Positions 28,962-38,207 of a stretch of DNA of 64,000 nt are shown here, one piece after another. The translations under genes were made by a program, and so were the position numbers. Position 1 is the first letter of the stretch, and each line of letters begins with the position of its first letter. The stretch spans positions 124,001-188,000 of the forward strand of contig NZ_JACHFK010000004.1 in assembly GCF_014201805.1 (NCBI RefSeq). Direction: 5' to 3'. The stretch comes from Deinococcus metalli (GTDB taxonomy: Bacteria; Deinococcota; Deinococci; Deinococcales; Deinococcaceae). Under the pieces are notes generated by a model, which saw nothing but the letters and a program-made list of their open reading frames with translations, had not been told where the DNA came from and did no database searches.

Positions 28962-29297
28962 ATGCCTGTCGATCCCCGCACCGCACCTCTGCAATCCCAG
29001 TGTCCGGAGGCCACCGGACCCACCCGGGCCGCGTGGGACGCCGGGCCTGCCCGTGAAGGGATGCCCGGACGACGTGGCACGGGTCGCAATACGGGTTCCC
29101 GGGGGACTCCCACCAGTTCCCACCCACCCGAGTCGTCGGCGCGCGCACGTGGAGGCGCAGGTCCCGGGCATCCGCGGCTGGTGGGCATGCCCGTCAGGGT
29201 CTCCACGCGTCCGGTCCAGGGCACTGGCCTCTGCGGATACCAGCCCCGGCGCATGCCTTCCTCCAGCGTCTGGGCTCGCGGGAGCGTGACATGCTGA
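28962..29297 (+). CDS. Uncertain small ORF, 111 aa
   Basis: Open frame starting MPVDPRTAPLQSQCPEATGP with a GAGGAG site about 7 nt upstream, ending with a TGA that overlaps the permease ATG by 7 nt. The product is rich in Pro, Gly, Arg and Ser and has no hydrophobic segment or known motif. The ribosome-binding site and overlap suggest coupling; the odd composition suggests a chance frame in a 400-bp spacer. Confidence 0.3.
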   Translation: MPVDPRTAPLQSQCPEATGPTRAAWDAGPAREGMPGRRGTGRNTGSRGTPTSSHPPESSARARGGAGPGHPRLVGMPVRVSTRPVQGTGLCGYQPRRMPSSSVWARGSVTC

Positions 29298-30232
29298 GAA
29301 TTCTCGTCCACCGGCTGCTGCTGTCCGTGCCACTGCTGATTTTCGTGACCGCCCTGACGTTCTTCCTGGTGTCGCTGACCCCCGGCGATCCGGCCGTCGT
29401 CATCCTTGGTCAGAACCGCGCCCCCGAGGAGTATCAGCGCCTTCGTGAACAGCTCGGGCTGCTTCAACCTGTTCCGGTTCAGTACGCCAATTGGGTCGCC
29501 ACCCTCGCCCACGGCAGCCTCGGCACCTCCATCTTCAACAGCGAATCCGTCGTCGCCAAACTCAATGCGCGGCTCGGCGTCACGCTGTCGCTCGTCACCC
29601 TCACCGCCGTGGTCTCCAGCGTCATCGGCGTCGCGCTCGGCATCGCCAGTGCCCTGCGGCGCGGCGTGCTCGCCCGCACGGTCGACGTCATCTCCCTGCT
29701 CGGCATCGTGCTGCCGAGTTTCTGGGTGGCACTGGTGCTGGTCGCCATCTTCGCGGTCCGCCTTCACTGGCTGCCCGCCATCGGCTATGTCAACCCGGCG
29801 GCCGATCCGGCCGGCTGGCTCCGCAGCCTCGTGCTGCCCGTGGCGGTGCTCGCCGGACCGGCCATCGGCCTGATCGCCCAGCAGACCCGCAACGCCATGC
29901 TCGACGTCCTGGAGCGGCCCTTCATCCGCACGCTGCGGGCCGGCGGCGTCCGGCCCCTGTCGCTGATCTACCGGCACGCGCTGCGCAACGCCGGCGTGCC
30001 CATCCTCACGGTGATCGGTCTGGTGTTCATTGGCCTGCTGGGCGGCACCATCATCGCCGAGAACGTCTTCGCCCTTCCGGGCCTCGGTGGTCTGGCGGTC
30101 GAGGCCACGGGCCGGCACGACCTGCCGGTCATCCAGGGCATCGTCCTGTACTTCACCGTGATCGTCGTCGTGGTCAACCTGCTCGTCGATCTGCTGTACG
30201 CCTGGCTCAACCCGAGGATCCGCGTGTCATGA
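29291..30232 (+). CDS. ABC transporter permease, DppB-like, 313 aa
   Basis: Inner-membrane permease of the peptide/oligosaccharide family. The N-terminus MLRILVHRLLLSVPLLIFVTAL and the following SLTPGDPAVVILG are typical of DppB. About six hydrophobic segments follow, and RTLRAGGVRPLSLIYRHALRNA is the EAA loop that docks the ATPase. Its stop overlaps the ATG of the next gene by 4 bp. Confidence 0.93.
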   Translation: MLRILVHRLLLSVPLLIFVTALTFFLVSLTPGDPAVVILGQNRAPEEYQRLREQLGLLQPVPVQYANWVATLAHGSLGTSIFNSESVVAKLNARLGVTLSLVTLTAVVSSVIGVALGIASALRRGVLARTVDVISLLGIVLPSFWVALVLVAIFAVRLHWLPAIGYVNPAADPAGWLRSLVLPVAVLAGPAIGLIAQQTRNAMLDVLERPFIRTLRAGGVRPLSLIYRHALRNAGVPILTVIGLVFIGLLGGTIIAENVFALPGLGGLAVEATGRHDLPVIQGIVLYFTVIVVVVNLLVDLLYAWLNPRIRVS

Positions 30233-32214
30233 CCCACATCGCAGCCTCCTCCCCACACACGCGGCGGTTTCCACTGCTGCGCGCCCTGTTCCGGCAACCC
30301 ACCGCCGTCATCCCGCTGGTCTTCCTGCTCCTGATCATCGTCACCTCACTATTCGCGCGCCAGATTGCCCCATACGCCCCGGACGCCTTCGACCTGCCCA
30401 ACCGCCTCAGTGGGCCCACGGCCCGGCACCTGCTCGGGGCCGACGAACTCGGCCGCGACATGCTCAGCCGCCTGCTGTACGGCGGTACCAAGGCCCTGGT
30501 CGGCATCGTGGAAGCCGTGCTGACCGCCGTGCTGATTGCGCTGCCGGTTGGCATCCTCGCCGGATATGTGGGCGGCGCCTTCGACCGCGCCGTGTCCTTC
30601 GTCACCGACCTCGTCCTCGCGATTCCCGCCATCATCCTGGTGCTGGTCGTCCTCACCGTCTTCCCCGCCAACCTGCACGCGGCCATGGTTGCCCTCGGGG
30701 TGCTGGTCGCCCCGGGATTCGCCCGCATCATCCGCGGGGTGACCCTGCCGCTGAAGGAAGCGGATTTCGTTTCCGCCGCGCGGGTCGCTGGCGTATCCGA
30801 GGGGACGATCATGGTGCGGCACATCCTGCCGGGCGTGCTCCGCACGGCGATCGTGCAGGCGTCGTTCGTCGCGGCCAACGCCCTGCTGTTTGCGGTCGGG
30901 CTGGGCTTCCTGGGACTGACCGCCACGCCCGGTGAGGCGGAGTGGGGCCAGATCGTCGCGGCGGCGGCGCAGCAGATCAGCACGCAGCCGTGGCTGCTCG
31001 TGCCGTCCGGTGGCCTGATCGCCCTGATGGCCCTCGCCCTCATGCTCCTCGGCAATGCGCTCCGCGACGCCACGGCCGACGTCGGCAGCGGTGCGGAGGT
31101 CAGGCCCGTCAAAACCGGAACGGAGTCCGCCAGAATGCCCCGTGAACACGCGTCCGAGTCGGCCCGGCTGCCCGACCCGGCGGCGCTGCTGTCCGTTCGG
31201 AATCTCAGCGTGGTCTTCGAGAGCCGCGGGCAGGACACGCTCATCGTGGACGGCGTCAGCTTCGACGTGCGCGCCGGCGAGACGGTCGGCCTGGTCGGGG
31301 AGTCCGGCGCCGGAAAGAGCGTGACCGCCCTCGCGGTGCTGCGCCTGCTGGCCCGAGGTGGTCGCATTTCTGGCGGTCAGGTGATCTTCGACGGCCAGGA
31401 GCTGACGGATCTCGACGACCGCGCGTTTGCAGGGCTACGGGGTTCAGCCCTGGGCCTGATCTCGCAGGAACCGCTGTCCAGTCTCGATCCGGCCTTCACC
31501 ATCGGCAGCCAGCTTGGAGAACTCGTCCAGCTTCATGATGGCCTCCGCGGCGCGAAGAACCGGGAGCGCTGCCTGGAGTTGCTGCGTCAGGTCCAGATGC
31601 GCCAGCCGGAACGTGTCCTGCAGGCCTACCCGCACGAACTCTCGGGCGGCATGGCGCAGCGGGTCGCCATCGCCATGGCGCTCGCGGGACGACCCCGACT
31701 GCTCATCGCCGATGAGCCCACCACCGCACTCGACGTGACGGTGCAGAAGGAGATCCTGAGTCTGCTGCGCGACCTCCAGCGGGACACCGGGATGGCCGTG
31801 CTGATCGTGACGCACAACCTGGGCGTGGTGGCCGACATCTGCGACCGCGTGATCGTGCTGTACGCCGGGCAGGTGTTCGAGGACGCCGGCGTCTACGAGC
31901 TGTTCGACCGGCCGCTCAACCCCTACACCCTGGGCCTGCTGGGGGCCAATCCAGCGCATGCCCAGCCCGGCCAGCCCCTCACCGTGATTCCCGGGCGGGT
32001 GCCGCCTCCGGGGTCGTGGCCGGCGCACTGCCGCTTCGCGGCCCGCTGCGCCTTCGCCGCGCCCGAATGTCTCGCCGGCCCCGTCCCCCTGCTGCATCCG
32101 GTCGACCACCACGCCAGCCGCTGTATCCGCATCGACGAGCTGTTCCTCAATCCCCAGAGTTCTCCCCAGTTCACCTCGACCGCCGCGGGCGCAGGGCAGC
32201 AGGAGGCGTCATGA
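30229..32214 (+). CDS. Fused permease-ATPase (DppC-DppD type), 661 aa
   Basis: Residues 1-290 are a DppC-like permease: HLLGADELGRDMLSRLLYGG, EADFVSAARVAGVSEGTIMVRHILP as the EAA loop, and six hydrophobic segments. A linker of about 35 residues leads into an ATP-binding cassette (about 320-600): Walker A GESGAGKSV, LSGGMAQRVAIAMALA, Walker B LLIADEPTTALD. The C-terminal tail carries the peptide-transporter cysteine motif CRFAARCAFAAPECLAG. Permease and ATPase are normally separate proteins in this family. Confidence 0.92.
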   Translation: MTHIAASSPHTRRFPLLRALFRQPTAVIPLVFLLLIIVTSLFARQIAPYAPDAFDLPNRLSGPTARHLLGADELGRDMLSRLLYGGTKALVGIVEAVLTAVLIALPVGILAGYVGGAFDRAVSFVTDLVLAIPAIILVLVVLTVFPANLHAAMVALGVLVAPGFARIIRGVTLPLKEADFVSAARVAGVSEGTIMVRHILPGVLRTAIVQASFVAANALLFAVGLGFLGLTATPGEAEWGQIVAAAAQQISTQPWLLVPSGGLIALMALALMLLGNALRDATADVGSGAEVRPVKTGTESARMPREHASESARLPDPAALLSVRNLSVVFESRGQDTLIVDGVSFDVRAGETVGLVGESGAGKSVTALAVLRLLARGGRISGGQVIFDGQELTDLDDRAFAGLRGSALGLISQEPLSSLDPAFTIGSQLGELVQLHDGLRGAKNRERCLELLRQVQMRQPERVLQAYPHELSGGMAQRVAIAMALAGRPRLLIADEPTTALDVTVQKEILSLLRDLQRDTGMAVLIVTHNLGVVADICDRVIVLYAGQVFEDAGVYELFDRPLNPYTLGLLGANPAHAQPGQPLTVIPGRVPPPGSWPAHCRFAARCAFAAPECLAGPVPLLHPVDHHASRCIRIDELFLNPQSSPQFTSTAAGAGQQEAS

Positions 32215-33281
32215 CATCTTCCGCAGCCAGGGCCACGCCCCCCGAGTCCCCTCCACAGCCCACGACCCCGCTGCTGGACATCCGCGACCTGGAGGTGCAG
32301 TACCGCCGGCGCCGCGGTGACCCCGTCCTGAAAGCGTCCGACCGCGTCAGCCTGGATGTGTACCCCGGCGAGACCGTCGGCGTGGTCGGTGAGTCCGGTT
32401 CCGGCAAGTCCACGGTCGCCAAGGCCGCCCTGGGTCTCGCCCCCGTGCACGCCGGCTCCATCCACCTCGCCGGACGGGACATTACCCAGCTCGGCCCACG
32501 AGGCCGGCGGGACCTCAGCCGGATCATGCAGGTCGTCTTTCAGGACCCCAACGCGTCCCTCAACCCCTACCTCACCGTTGGTCGGTCGCTGTCCGAACCG
32601 CTGGAAGTGCACGGGATGCGCGCCGGCCCTGAACTGCGCCAGCGTGTCGCGGACGCCCTGGAACGGGTGGGTCTGCCGCCCGAGGCGGCCGAGCGGTACC
32701 CCGCCCAGTTCTCCGGCGGGCAGAAGCAGCGCCTCGCCATCGCCCGCGCCATGATCGTCGACCCGCAGCTCGTGGTGTGCGACGAGGCCGTCAGTGCCCT
32801 CGACCTGTCCATCCAGGCGCAGATCCTGAACCTGCTCGCCGAGCAGCAGCGCGGCCGGCAGCTCAGCTACCTGTTCATCTCCCACGACATCGAGGTCGTG
32901 CGGTATCTCTCCGACCGCATCTATGTGCTGTACCTCGGTCAGGTGATGGAAACCGGCCCGGCGAGCGCCGTGACCGGGACCCCGGCCCATCCGTACACAC
33001 GGGAACTGCTCGACTCTGCGCCCGTGGCCGATCCACGGGTGCAGCGCCGCCGGAACGCCCTGGACGCCGAGCGGCGCTCGGCCCGGCTCACCGCGAGCAC
33101 CGCCACCGCGTCCCAGCCCAGCCACGGGTGTCCGTTCGCGCCGCGCTGTCCGTATGCCATCGACATCTGCTGGGCCGAGCGTCCGCCGCTCGTTCCCACC
33201 AACGCGGGCGGTCTGACCGCGTGCCACCGCTACCCGGAATGGCAGGCCCTGCACGCCCAAGGAGCTTCGACCCATGACTGA
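32211..33281 (+). CDS. ABC transporter ATPase, DppF-like, 356 aa
   Basis: Second ATPase of the transporter. Walker A GESGSGKSTVAKAALGL, signature FSGGQKQRLAIARAM, Walker B LVVCDEAVSALDLS, and the C-terminal cysteine region CPFAPRCPYAIDICW typical of family 5 exporters/importers. The ATG overlaps the previous stop (ATGA) behind an AGGAGG site. The end overlaps the next gene by 8 bp. Confidence 0.93.
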   Translation: MTSSAARATPPESPPQPTTPLLDIRDLEVQYRRRRGDPVLKASDRVSLDVYPGETVGVVGESGSGKSTVAKAALGLAPVHAGSIHLAGRDITQLGPRGRRDLSRIMQVVFQDPNASLNPYLTVGRSLSEPLEVHGMRAGPELRQRVADALERVGLPPEAAERYPAQFSGGQKQRLAIARAMIVDPQLVVCDEAVSALDLSIQAQILNLLAEQQRGRQLSYLFISHDIEVVRYLSDRIYVLYLGQVMETGPASAVTGTPAHPYTRELLDSAPVADPRVQRRRNALDAERRSARLTASTATASQPSHGCPFAPRCPYAIDICWAERPPLVPTNAGGLTACHRYPEWQALHAQGASTHD

Positions 33282-34143
33282 TACCCTCTCCATCCGCGAC
33301 GCCGTCGAGACGCTGCTGGCCGCCGCTGCGGTTGCTCCGCTGTCGCACACGGCCGACACCTTCAAGACCGGTGATCCGGACACGGCCCTCACCGGCGTCG
33401 TCACCACCTTCCTGGCCACGGCCGACGTGATCCGTCACGCGGCCGCCCAGGGCGCCAACCTGATCATCACGCACGAGCCCACGTACTACTCCGCCGAGGA
33501 CACCGATGATGTCGCGTGGCTGGACAGTGATCCTACCTACGAGGACAAACGGCGGCTGATCGAGGAGCACGGCATCGTGATCTGGCGGTTCCACGACTAC
33601 TGGCACATGATGCGCCCCGACGGCATCGTGACGGGCCTGGCGCAGCGCCTCGGCTGGACGGTCGACCCGCCGTCGGTCTCCATGGACGACGCCATCCAGG
33701 CCATGACCGCCGGCAAGGGCGGGGACATCAAGCGGGCGGCCGCCGCCACCAGCGTGGCCAGCGTCCCCCCCATGACCCTGGGGGCCTTCGCCCAGCACGT
33801 CAAGGAGCAGCTCGGCGCGCCCAGCGTGCGCGTCCTCGGCCCGGACGACCTGACCGTGCGCCGGGTGGGCCTGACGGTCGGCGCCCTCCCCGGCAAGATG
33901 ACCATCGGCACCCTGCAACGCGACGACGTGGACGTGGTGCTCTGCGGCGAGACCCGCGAGTGGGAGACGTGCGAGTACCTGCGCGACGCCGCGTTCTTCG
34001 GACGCCCCAAGGGCATGGTGGTGGTCGGCCACGCGACCAGCGAGGAGCCCGGCATGGAATACCTAGCCGAGTGGCTGCGCGCGCTCCTGCCGGACGTTCG
34101 GATCACGCACCTTCCCAGCGGCGACCCGTTCCGGACGCTCTGA
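33274..34143 (+). CDS. Nif3-like (DUF34) dinuclear-metal protein, 289 aa
   Basis: Belongs to the NIF3/GTP cyclohydrolase I type 2 fold family: LIITHEPTYYSAEDTDD holds the metal-binding His near residue 70, VIWRFHDYWH adds ligands, and GHATSEEPGMEYLAEWL near the C-terminus supplies the last His and Glu. The family is widespread but its reaction is not settled. It overlaps the dppF-like gene, so it belongs to the transporter operon, which hints at a hydrolytic step on the imported compound. Confidence 0.85.
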   Translation: MTDTLSIRDAVETLLAAAAVAPLSHTADTFKTGDPDTALTGVVTTFLATADVIRHAAAQGANLIITHEPTYYSAEDTDDVAWLDSDPTYEDKRRLIEEHGIVIWRFHDYWHMMRPDGIVTGLAQRLGWTVDPPSVSMDDAIQAMTAGKGGDIKRAAAATSVASVPPMTLGAFAQHVKEQLGAPSVRVLGPDDLTVRRVGLTVGALPGKMTIGTLQRDDVDVVLCGETREWETCEYLRDAAFFGRPKGMVVVGHATSEEPGMEYLAEWLRALLPDVRITHLPSGDPFRTL

Positions 34144-34225
34144 CGCCCCTCGTCCCAGCCGGGCGGCACGGAGCCACCGAACGCCCGTGTTCCCCGGCCC
34201 GTTCCCTCCCAAAGGATGTCTCTGC

Positions 34226-35254
34226 ATGACCTTCCATGATCGCGTCGACCCCGAGTCCTGGGCCGTGCTCGACGCCGCCAGCGCCCACCTCCCCGCCGAC
34301 CTGTGGGCCGCCAGTCCCGTGGCCCGCCGGCAGGCCAGTGACGCCCTCCTGGCGGCCATGACAGCCCACGTTCCCCCCACCGAGACCGTGACGTGGCACG
34401 ATCAGGCGGTGCCCGGCCTGCCCGGCGAACCGGACGTCCCCATCCGCATCTACCGTCCCCGTGGTGCCGATGCAGGTCGCCCGGGCGTGCTGCTGATCCA
34501 CGGGGGCGGGATGTGGGGCGGCAGCATCGCTCACGAGCACCTGCGCGCCGTATCGCTGGCGGATGACCTGAATGCCGTGGTCGTGTCGGTGGAGTACCGC
34601 CTGGCCCCCGAGCATCCCCACCCGGCTCCCGTACGCGACTGCTCCGGCGCGCTGACGTGGATGGCGTCGAACACGGACGCCCTGGGGGTCGATCCATCGC
34701 GCCTCGTCGTCATCGGGGGCAGTGCGGGCGGCGGACTTGCGCTCGGCGTGGCACTCATGGCCCGCGACCAGGGTGGCCCTCGCCTCCACTACGTCATGGC
34801 GCTGTACCCGATGATCGATGACCGCAGTGAGACGGCCTCGGCCCGGGAGTTCGACCACCTGGGGGCCATCTGGGACTACACGCGGAACGTCGAGGCGTGG
34901 GCGTGGTACCTCGGCGGGCAGCGCGCCGACGCCTACGCGGCCCCGGCACGCGCCGAACAGCTCACCGGCCTGCCACCCGTCTTCATCGACGTCGGCGAGC
35001 TTGACGTCTTCCGGGACGAGGACGTGGCCTTCGCGCTGCGGCTGATGCAGGCCGGCGTGCCGACAGAGCTGCACGTGTACCCCGGCGCGTTCCACGCCTC
35101 GGAGTTCGTGGCGCCCGACGCAGACCTGAGCAGACGGATCAGCCGCACCCGTCTCGAGGCGCTGCGCCGCGCCCTTCGCCCCACGGCTGCTGTCGGACTG
35201 AGCGGTGACGCCGCACACGAGCCGTCACCGCTCAGCGTCCCCGCTGCCCGGTGA
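34226..35254 (+). CDS. Alpha/beta-hydrolase esterase, HSL family, 342 aa
   Basis: Hormone-sensitive-lipase-type esterase. The oxyanion-hole motif LLIHGGGMWGG lies near residue 95, the nucleophile motif GGSAGGG near 172, the acid in DVGELDVFRDED, and the His in YPGAFHASEF. There is no signal peptide, so it acts in the cytoplasm. The ATG at 34226 follows an AAAGGA site. It overlaps the next hydrolase gene and probably removes acyl groups from the imported substrate. Confidence 0.9.
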   Translation: MTFHDRVDPESWAVLDAASAHLPADLWAASPVARRQASDALLAAMTAHVPPTETVTWHDQAVPGLPGEPDVPIRIYRPRGADAGRPGVLLIHGGGMWGGSIAHEHLRAVSLADDLNAVVVSVEYRLAPEHPHPAPVRDCSGALTWMASNTDALGVDPSRLVVIGGSAGGGLALGVALMARDQGGPRLHYVMALYPMIDDRSETASAREFDHLGAIWDYTRNVEAWAWYLGGQRADAYAAPARAEQLTGLPPVFIDVGELDVFRDEDVAFALRLMQAGVPTELHVYPGAFHASEFVAPDADLSRRISRTRLEALRRALRPTAAVGLSGDAAHEPSPLSVPAAR

Positions 35255-36117
35255 CCACGATGACGCTGCCCCAGCAAGCCGCCTTCGAGGTGCTCCTGTG
35301 GCCGGACGGCGCGCCCACCGTCGTGCGTGACGCGCGCCCGGAGCGCTGGTTCACCAGCCCTCCCGACGCTCCGTTTCACTACCGTCAGGTCCGCAACGTC
35401 ACCGAGCCGTCGCTCACGGCGTTCCTGCCCGAGCCTGAGTCGGCCACGGGCACGGCCGTGATCATCTGTCCCGGCGGCGCGCACCACACGCTCGCCATCG
35501 ACCATGAGGGCAACGATGTGGCGCGCTGGCTCGCTACGCGCGGCGTCGCGGCCTTCGTACTCAAAAACCGCGTGCTCCCCACGCCGGACGATGACGACGC
35601 CTTCGAGCTGCACATGCGCGACCTGATGTCGAACACGGCGACCCTGGTGCCGCGTATCCAGGCCCATCTCCCCCACCTGCTCGCGGACGGCCAGCGCGCC
35701 GTTCAGCTCGTGCGAGAGCACGCTGCCAAGTGGGGCATCGCGCCGGACCGCGTCGGCATGCTGGGCTTCTCGGCCGGTGGGCACCTGGCGGTCCTGACCG
35801 CGCTGCAGGCTGACGGAGCCGGGCCGGACTTCCTGGCGCCGATCTACGGGTCGATGTGGGGGGACGTGACGGCCCCGCCCAGCGCCCCTCCCCTGTTCCT
35901 CGCGTACGCGAACGACGACGAGCTGGGCTACCTGGTGATCGGCGCGAACTGGACGCTGTACGACGCGTGGCGCGCGGCAGGCCGCCCGGTGGAGTTGCAC
36001 GCCTACACCCGGGGCGGCCACGGCTTCGGCCTGCACGCCCAGGGACTTCCCAGTGACCACTGGACCGAACAGTTCTACGCGTGGTTGCAGGCTGAAGGGC
36101 TGCTCGCGGGCAGGTGA
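35251..36117 (+). CDS. Alpha/beta hydrolase resembling acetylxylan esterases, 288 aa
   Basis: CPGGAHHTLAIDHEGNDVARW followed by AAFVLKNRVLPT is the N-terminal pattern of the acetylxylan/feruloyl esterase-like group (BD-FAE type). The nucleophile is in MLGFSAGGHLAVL, and the His in TRGGHGFGLH. Cytoplasmic, no signal peptide. GTG start overlaps the previous stop; an ATG three codons later is possible. Two different esterases in one uptake operon suggest an acylated sugar as substrate. Confidence 0.85.
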   Translation: MTTMTLPQQAAFEVLLWPDGAPTVVRDARPERWFTSPPDAPFHYRQVRNVTEPSLTAFLPEPESATGTAVIICPGGAHHTLAIDHEGNDVARWLATRGVAAFVLKNRVLPTPDDDDAFELHMRDLMSNTATLVPRIQAHLPHLLADGQRAVQLVREHAAKWGIAPDRVGMLGFSAGGHLAVLTALQADGAGPDFLAPIYGSMWGDVTAPPSAPPLFLAYANDDELGYLVIGANWTLYDAWRAAGRPVELHAYTRGGHGFGLHAQGLPSDHWTEQFYAWLQAEGLLAGR

Positions 36118-37167
36118 GTGCCGATGGCGCGATCTGCCACGCGCAGAGCCGCGGGGTCGCAGGAGCACGATGCGGCGCCGGTGCCCACGATCCACGACGT
36201 GGCTATCCGCGCTGGCGTGGGAGCGGGTACGGTCTCCCGGGTCCTCAACAGACACCCCAAGGTGTCCGACGCCGTGCGCGCCCGGGTCACGCAGGCGATC
36301 CATGACCTGAAGTACACGCCCAATCCGCACGCCCGGCAGTTCGCGGGGGGACGGAGCTACAGCATCGCGACCGTGCTGCCCGTGGTGGCGACGGACTTCT
36401 ATCTGCGGCTCCTCACCGGCCTGGAAGACACCTGCCACGCCGCGCATTACGACACGGCCCTGTTCCCGCTGCTGTCGCAGGAGCGTCTGGCGCGGCTACT
36501 GACGCCGGGTTCCCTGGTCGGCCAGGCGGACGGCCTGGTCATGGTGACCTATGACCTGACGGAAATGTTCGACCCGTCGGCCACGCAGATTCGGCAGCCG
36601 GTCGTGCTGGCCAACGCCTTCACGCCGAAGCTGGACTGCGCGTATGTCGACAATCACCTGGGCGGCCGTCTGGCTGGAGAGCACGCCGTGACCCGGCCAG
36701 GCGAGCTGTACGCCATCTGGGTCGCGACCGATCTCGACGCCCTGTTTTCCACCCGGGTGTTCAAGGACCGCCGTGCGGGGTTTCACGACGTCGTCACCGC
36801 TGCTGGACGGTCCATCCGCCACGAGATGTTCACCCGCTACGACTCGCTGGCGATTCACCAGGCGGTGTGCGCGCTGCTGGACGACGCTGTCTTCCCGTGT
36901 ACGGTCTTCGCGGCTGCCGACCAGATCGCGGCGGTCATGCTCGATGAAGCGGGCCGGCGCGCCCTGCGCGTGGGTGAGGACCTGCGGATCATCGGCTTCG
37001 ACGATCATCCGTGGTCGGCCGAGCGCGGCCTGACCACCGTGCATCAGCCGGTCGGGCAGATGGGTGCCGAGGCCGGACGCCTGTTGCTCAGCCGACTGAA
37101 CGGCTACAGTGGCCCGCCCCGCGAAGCCCGACTGGCACCACACCTCGTCGTCCGGGCCACGGCGTGA
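36118..37167 (+). CDS. LacI-family transcriptional regulator, 349 aa
   Basis: Helix-turn-helix TIHDVAIRAGVGAGTVSRVLN begins about residue 24, after a low-complexity leader, with the hinge YTPNPHARQFAGGRS and a sensor domain ending in GFDDHPWSAERGLTTVHQP. GTG start directly after the hydrolase stop codon, so it is the last gene of the operon. Its target could be this operon, giving two LacI proteins bracketing one system, or a distant one. Confidence 0.9.
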   Translation: MPMARSATRRAAGSQEHDAAPVPTIHDVAIRAGVGAGTVSRVLNRHPKVSDAVRARVTQAIHDLKYTPNPHARQFAGGRSYSIATVLPVVATDFYLRLLTGLEDTCHAAHYDTALFPLLSQERLARLLTPGSLVGQADGLVMVTYDLTEMFDPSATQIRQPVVLANAFTPKLDCAYVDNHLGGRLAGEHAVTRPGELYAIWVATDLDALFSTRVFKDRRAGFHDVVTAAGRSIRHEMFTRYDSLAIHQAVCALLDDAVFPCTVFAAADQIAAVMLDEAGRRALRVGEDLRIIGFDDHPWSAERGLTTVHQPVGQMGAEAGRLLLSRLNGYSGPPREARLAPHLVVRATA

Positions 37168-37433
37168 CAGCGTTCACCCGATGAGTTGACAGGGATGCCC
37201 GGCGGGAAACCAGTCGCACACCCGGCCACTGACAAGACCCAGGACACGGCGTCCAGCAGAACGCGGCCCGACCGACCGCTGCGGTGCCGCCGCGGTACGA
37301 GGACGCCGCCTGCCGCAACACGTCAAGACGGTCGGGTCGTCCTCGCCGCACCTCACCCCTTCCGCTCCTCCGGCCGATGCTGTGGGCCAGCAACTCGCCG
37401 TACTGCCCGCCGAGACATTCTTCGCGGCCTTGC

Positions 37434-38207
37434 TCAGCGGTTTCGGAGTGGCAGCTTGCCGGCGATGATCATTTCCAGCACTTCATCCTGGGTGATCTGG
37501 TTCGTGGGCGCGCTGCCGACGACGCGGCCGTTCTTCATCACGGTCACGCGGTCGGCCAGATCAAACACGTCGTGCAGATCGTGGCTGATCAGGAAAATGC
37601 CGACTCCCTCCTCCTTCAGAGACGCGATCAGTTCGTTCACCTGGGCGGTTTCCTGCGGCCCCAGCGCGGCGGTGGGCTCGTCCATGATCAGGACGCGCGC
37701 CTTGAAGTAGATCGCGCGGCTGATGGCGATGCACTGCCGCTGGCCGCCCGAGAAGTTGAAGACGGGCTTCTTGAGATCCGGGATATTGACCTTCAGGCGG
37801 TCGAGGACCTTCCGGGCCTCGAGTTCCATCGTGTCCTCGTCCAGACGACCTCCGCGCAACAGTTCGCGCCCGAGGAAGATGTTCGCCGCGACATCGAGGT
37901 TGTCGGCCAGCGCGAGGTTCTGATAGATCGTCTCGATGCCGAGGTTCTGGGCGGCACGTGGAGACGACAGCCGCACTTCCTCGCCGTTCATGAGCACCTG
38001 ACCGCTGTCGGCGGTGTAAGCGCCGGACAGCATCTTGATCAGGGTGGACTTCCCGGCGCCGTTGTGGCCCAGCAATCCCAGTACCTCGCCCGGGTAGAGT
38101 TGCACGTCGACGCCTTCCAGCGCGTGCACGCCACCGAAGGCCTTCGACAGGCCACGCGTTTCGATCAGAGGCACGATAGAGCCGTCCCGGACGGACGGCG
38201 CGCTCAT
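37434..38207 (-). CDS. xylG: Sugar ABC transporter ATPase, single-domain XylG-type, 257 aa
   Basis: One ATP-binding cassette: Walker [19 protein letters not shown], signature [16 protein letters not shown], Walker [13 protein letters not shown]. Sequence is of the monosaccharide (CUT2) group, close to the N-terminal half of XylG/RbsA. Those proteins usually contain two cassettes in about 500 residues; this one stops after the first, so it would work as a dimer. The ATG at 38207 overlaps the permease stop by 4 bp. Confidence 0.88.
   Translation of the reverse strand: MSAPSVRDGSIVPLIETRGLSKAFGGVHALEGVDVQLYPGEVLGLLGHNGAGKSTLIKMLSGAYTADSGQVLMNGEEVRLSSPRAAQNLGIETIYQNLALADNLDVAANIFLGRELLRGGRLDEDTMELEARKVLDRLKVNIPDLKKPVFNFSGGQRQCIAISRAIYFKARVLIMDEPTAALGPQETAQVNELIASLKEEGVGIFLISHDLHDVFDLADRVTVMKNGRVVGSAPTNQITQDEVLEMIIAGKLPLRNR

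Noticed and set aside
28868..30118. Minus-strand frame of 416 codons over the permease
   Set aside because: Low-complexity His/Gln/Arg-rich peptide, antisense to a clear DppB-like permease.
37168..37433. Possible small gene between the second lacI gene and xylG
   Set aside because: No start with ribosome-binding site and no recognisable peptide; treated as an ordinary gap between convergent genes.
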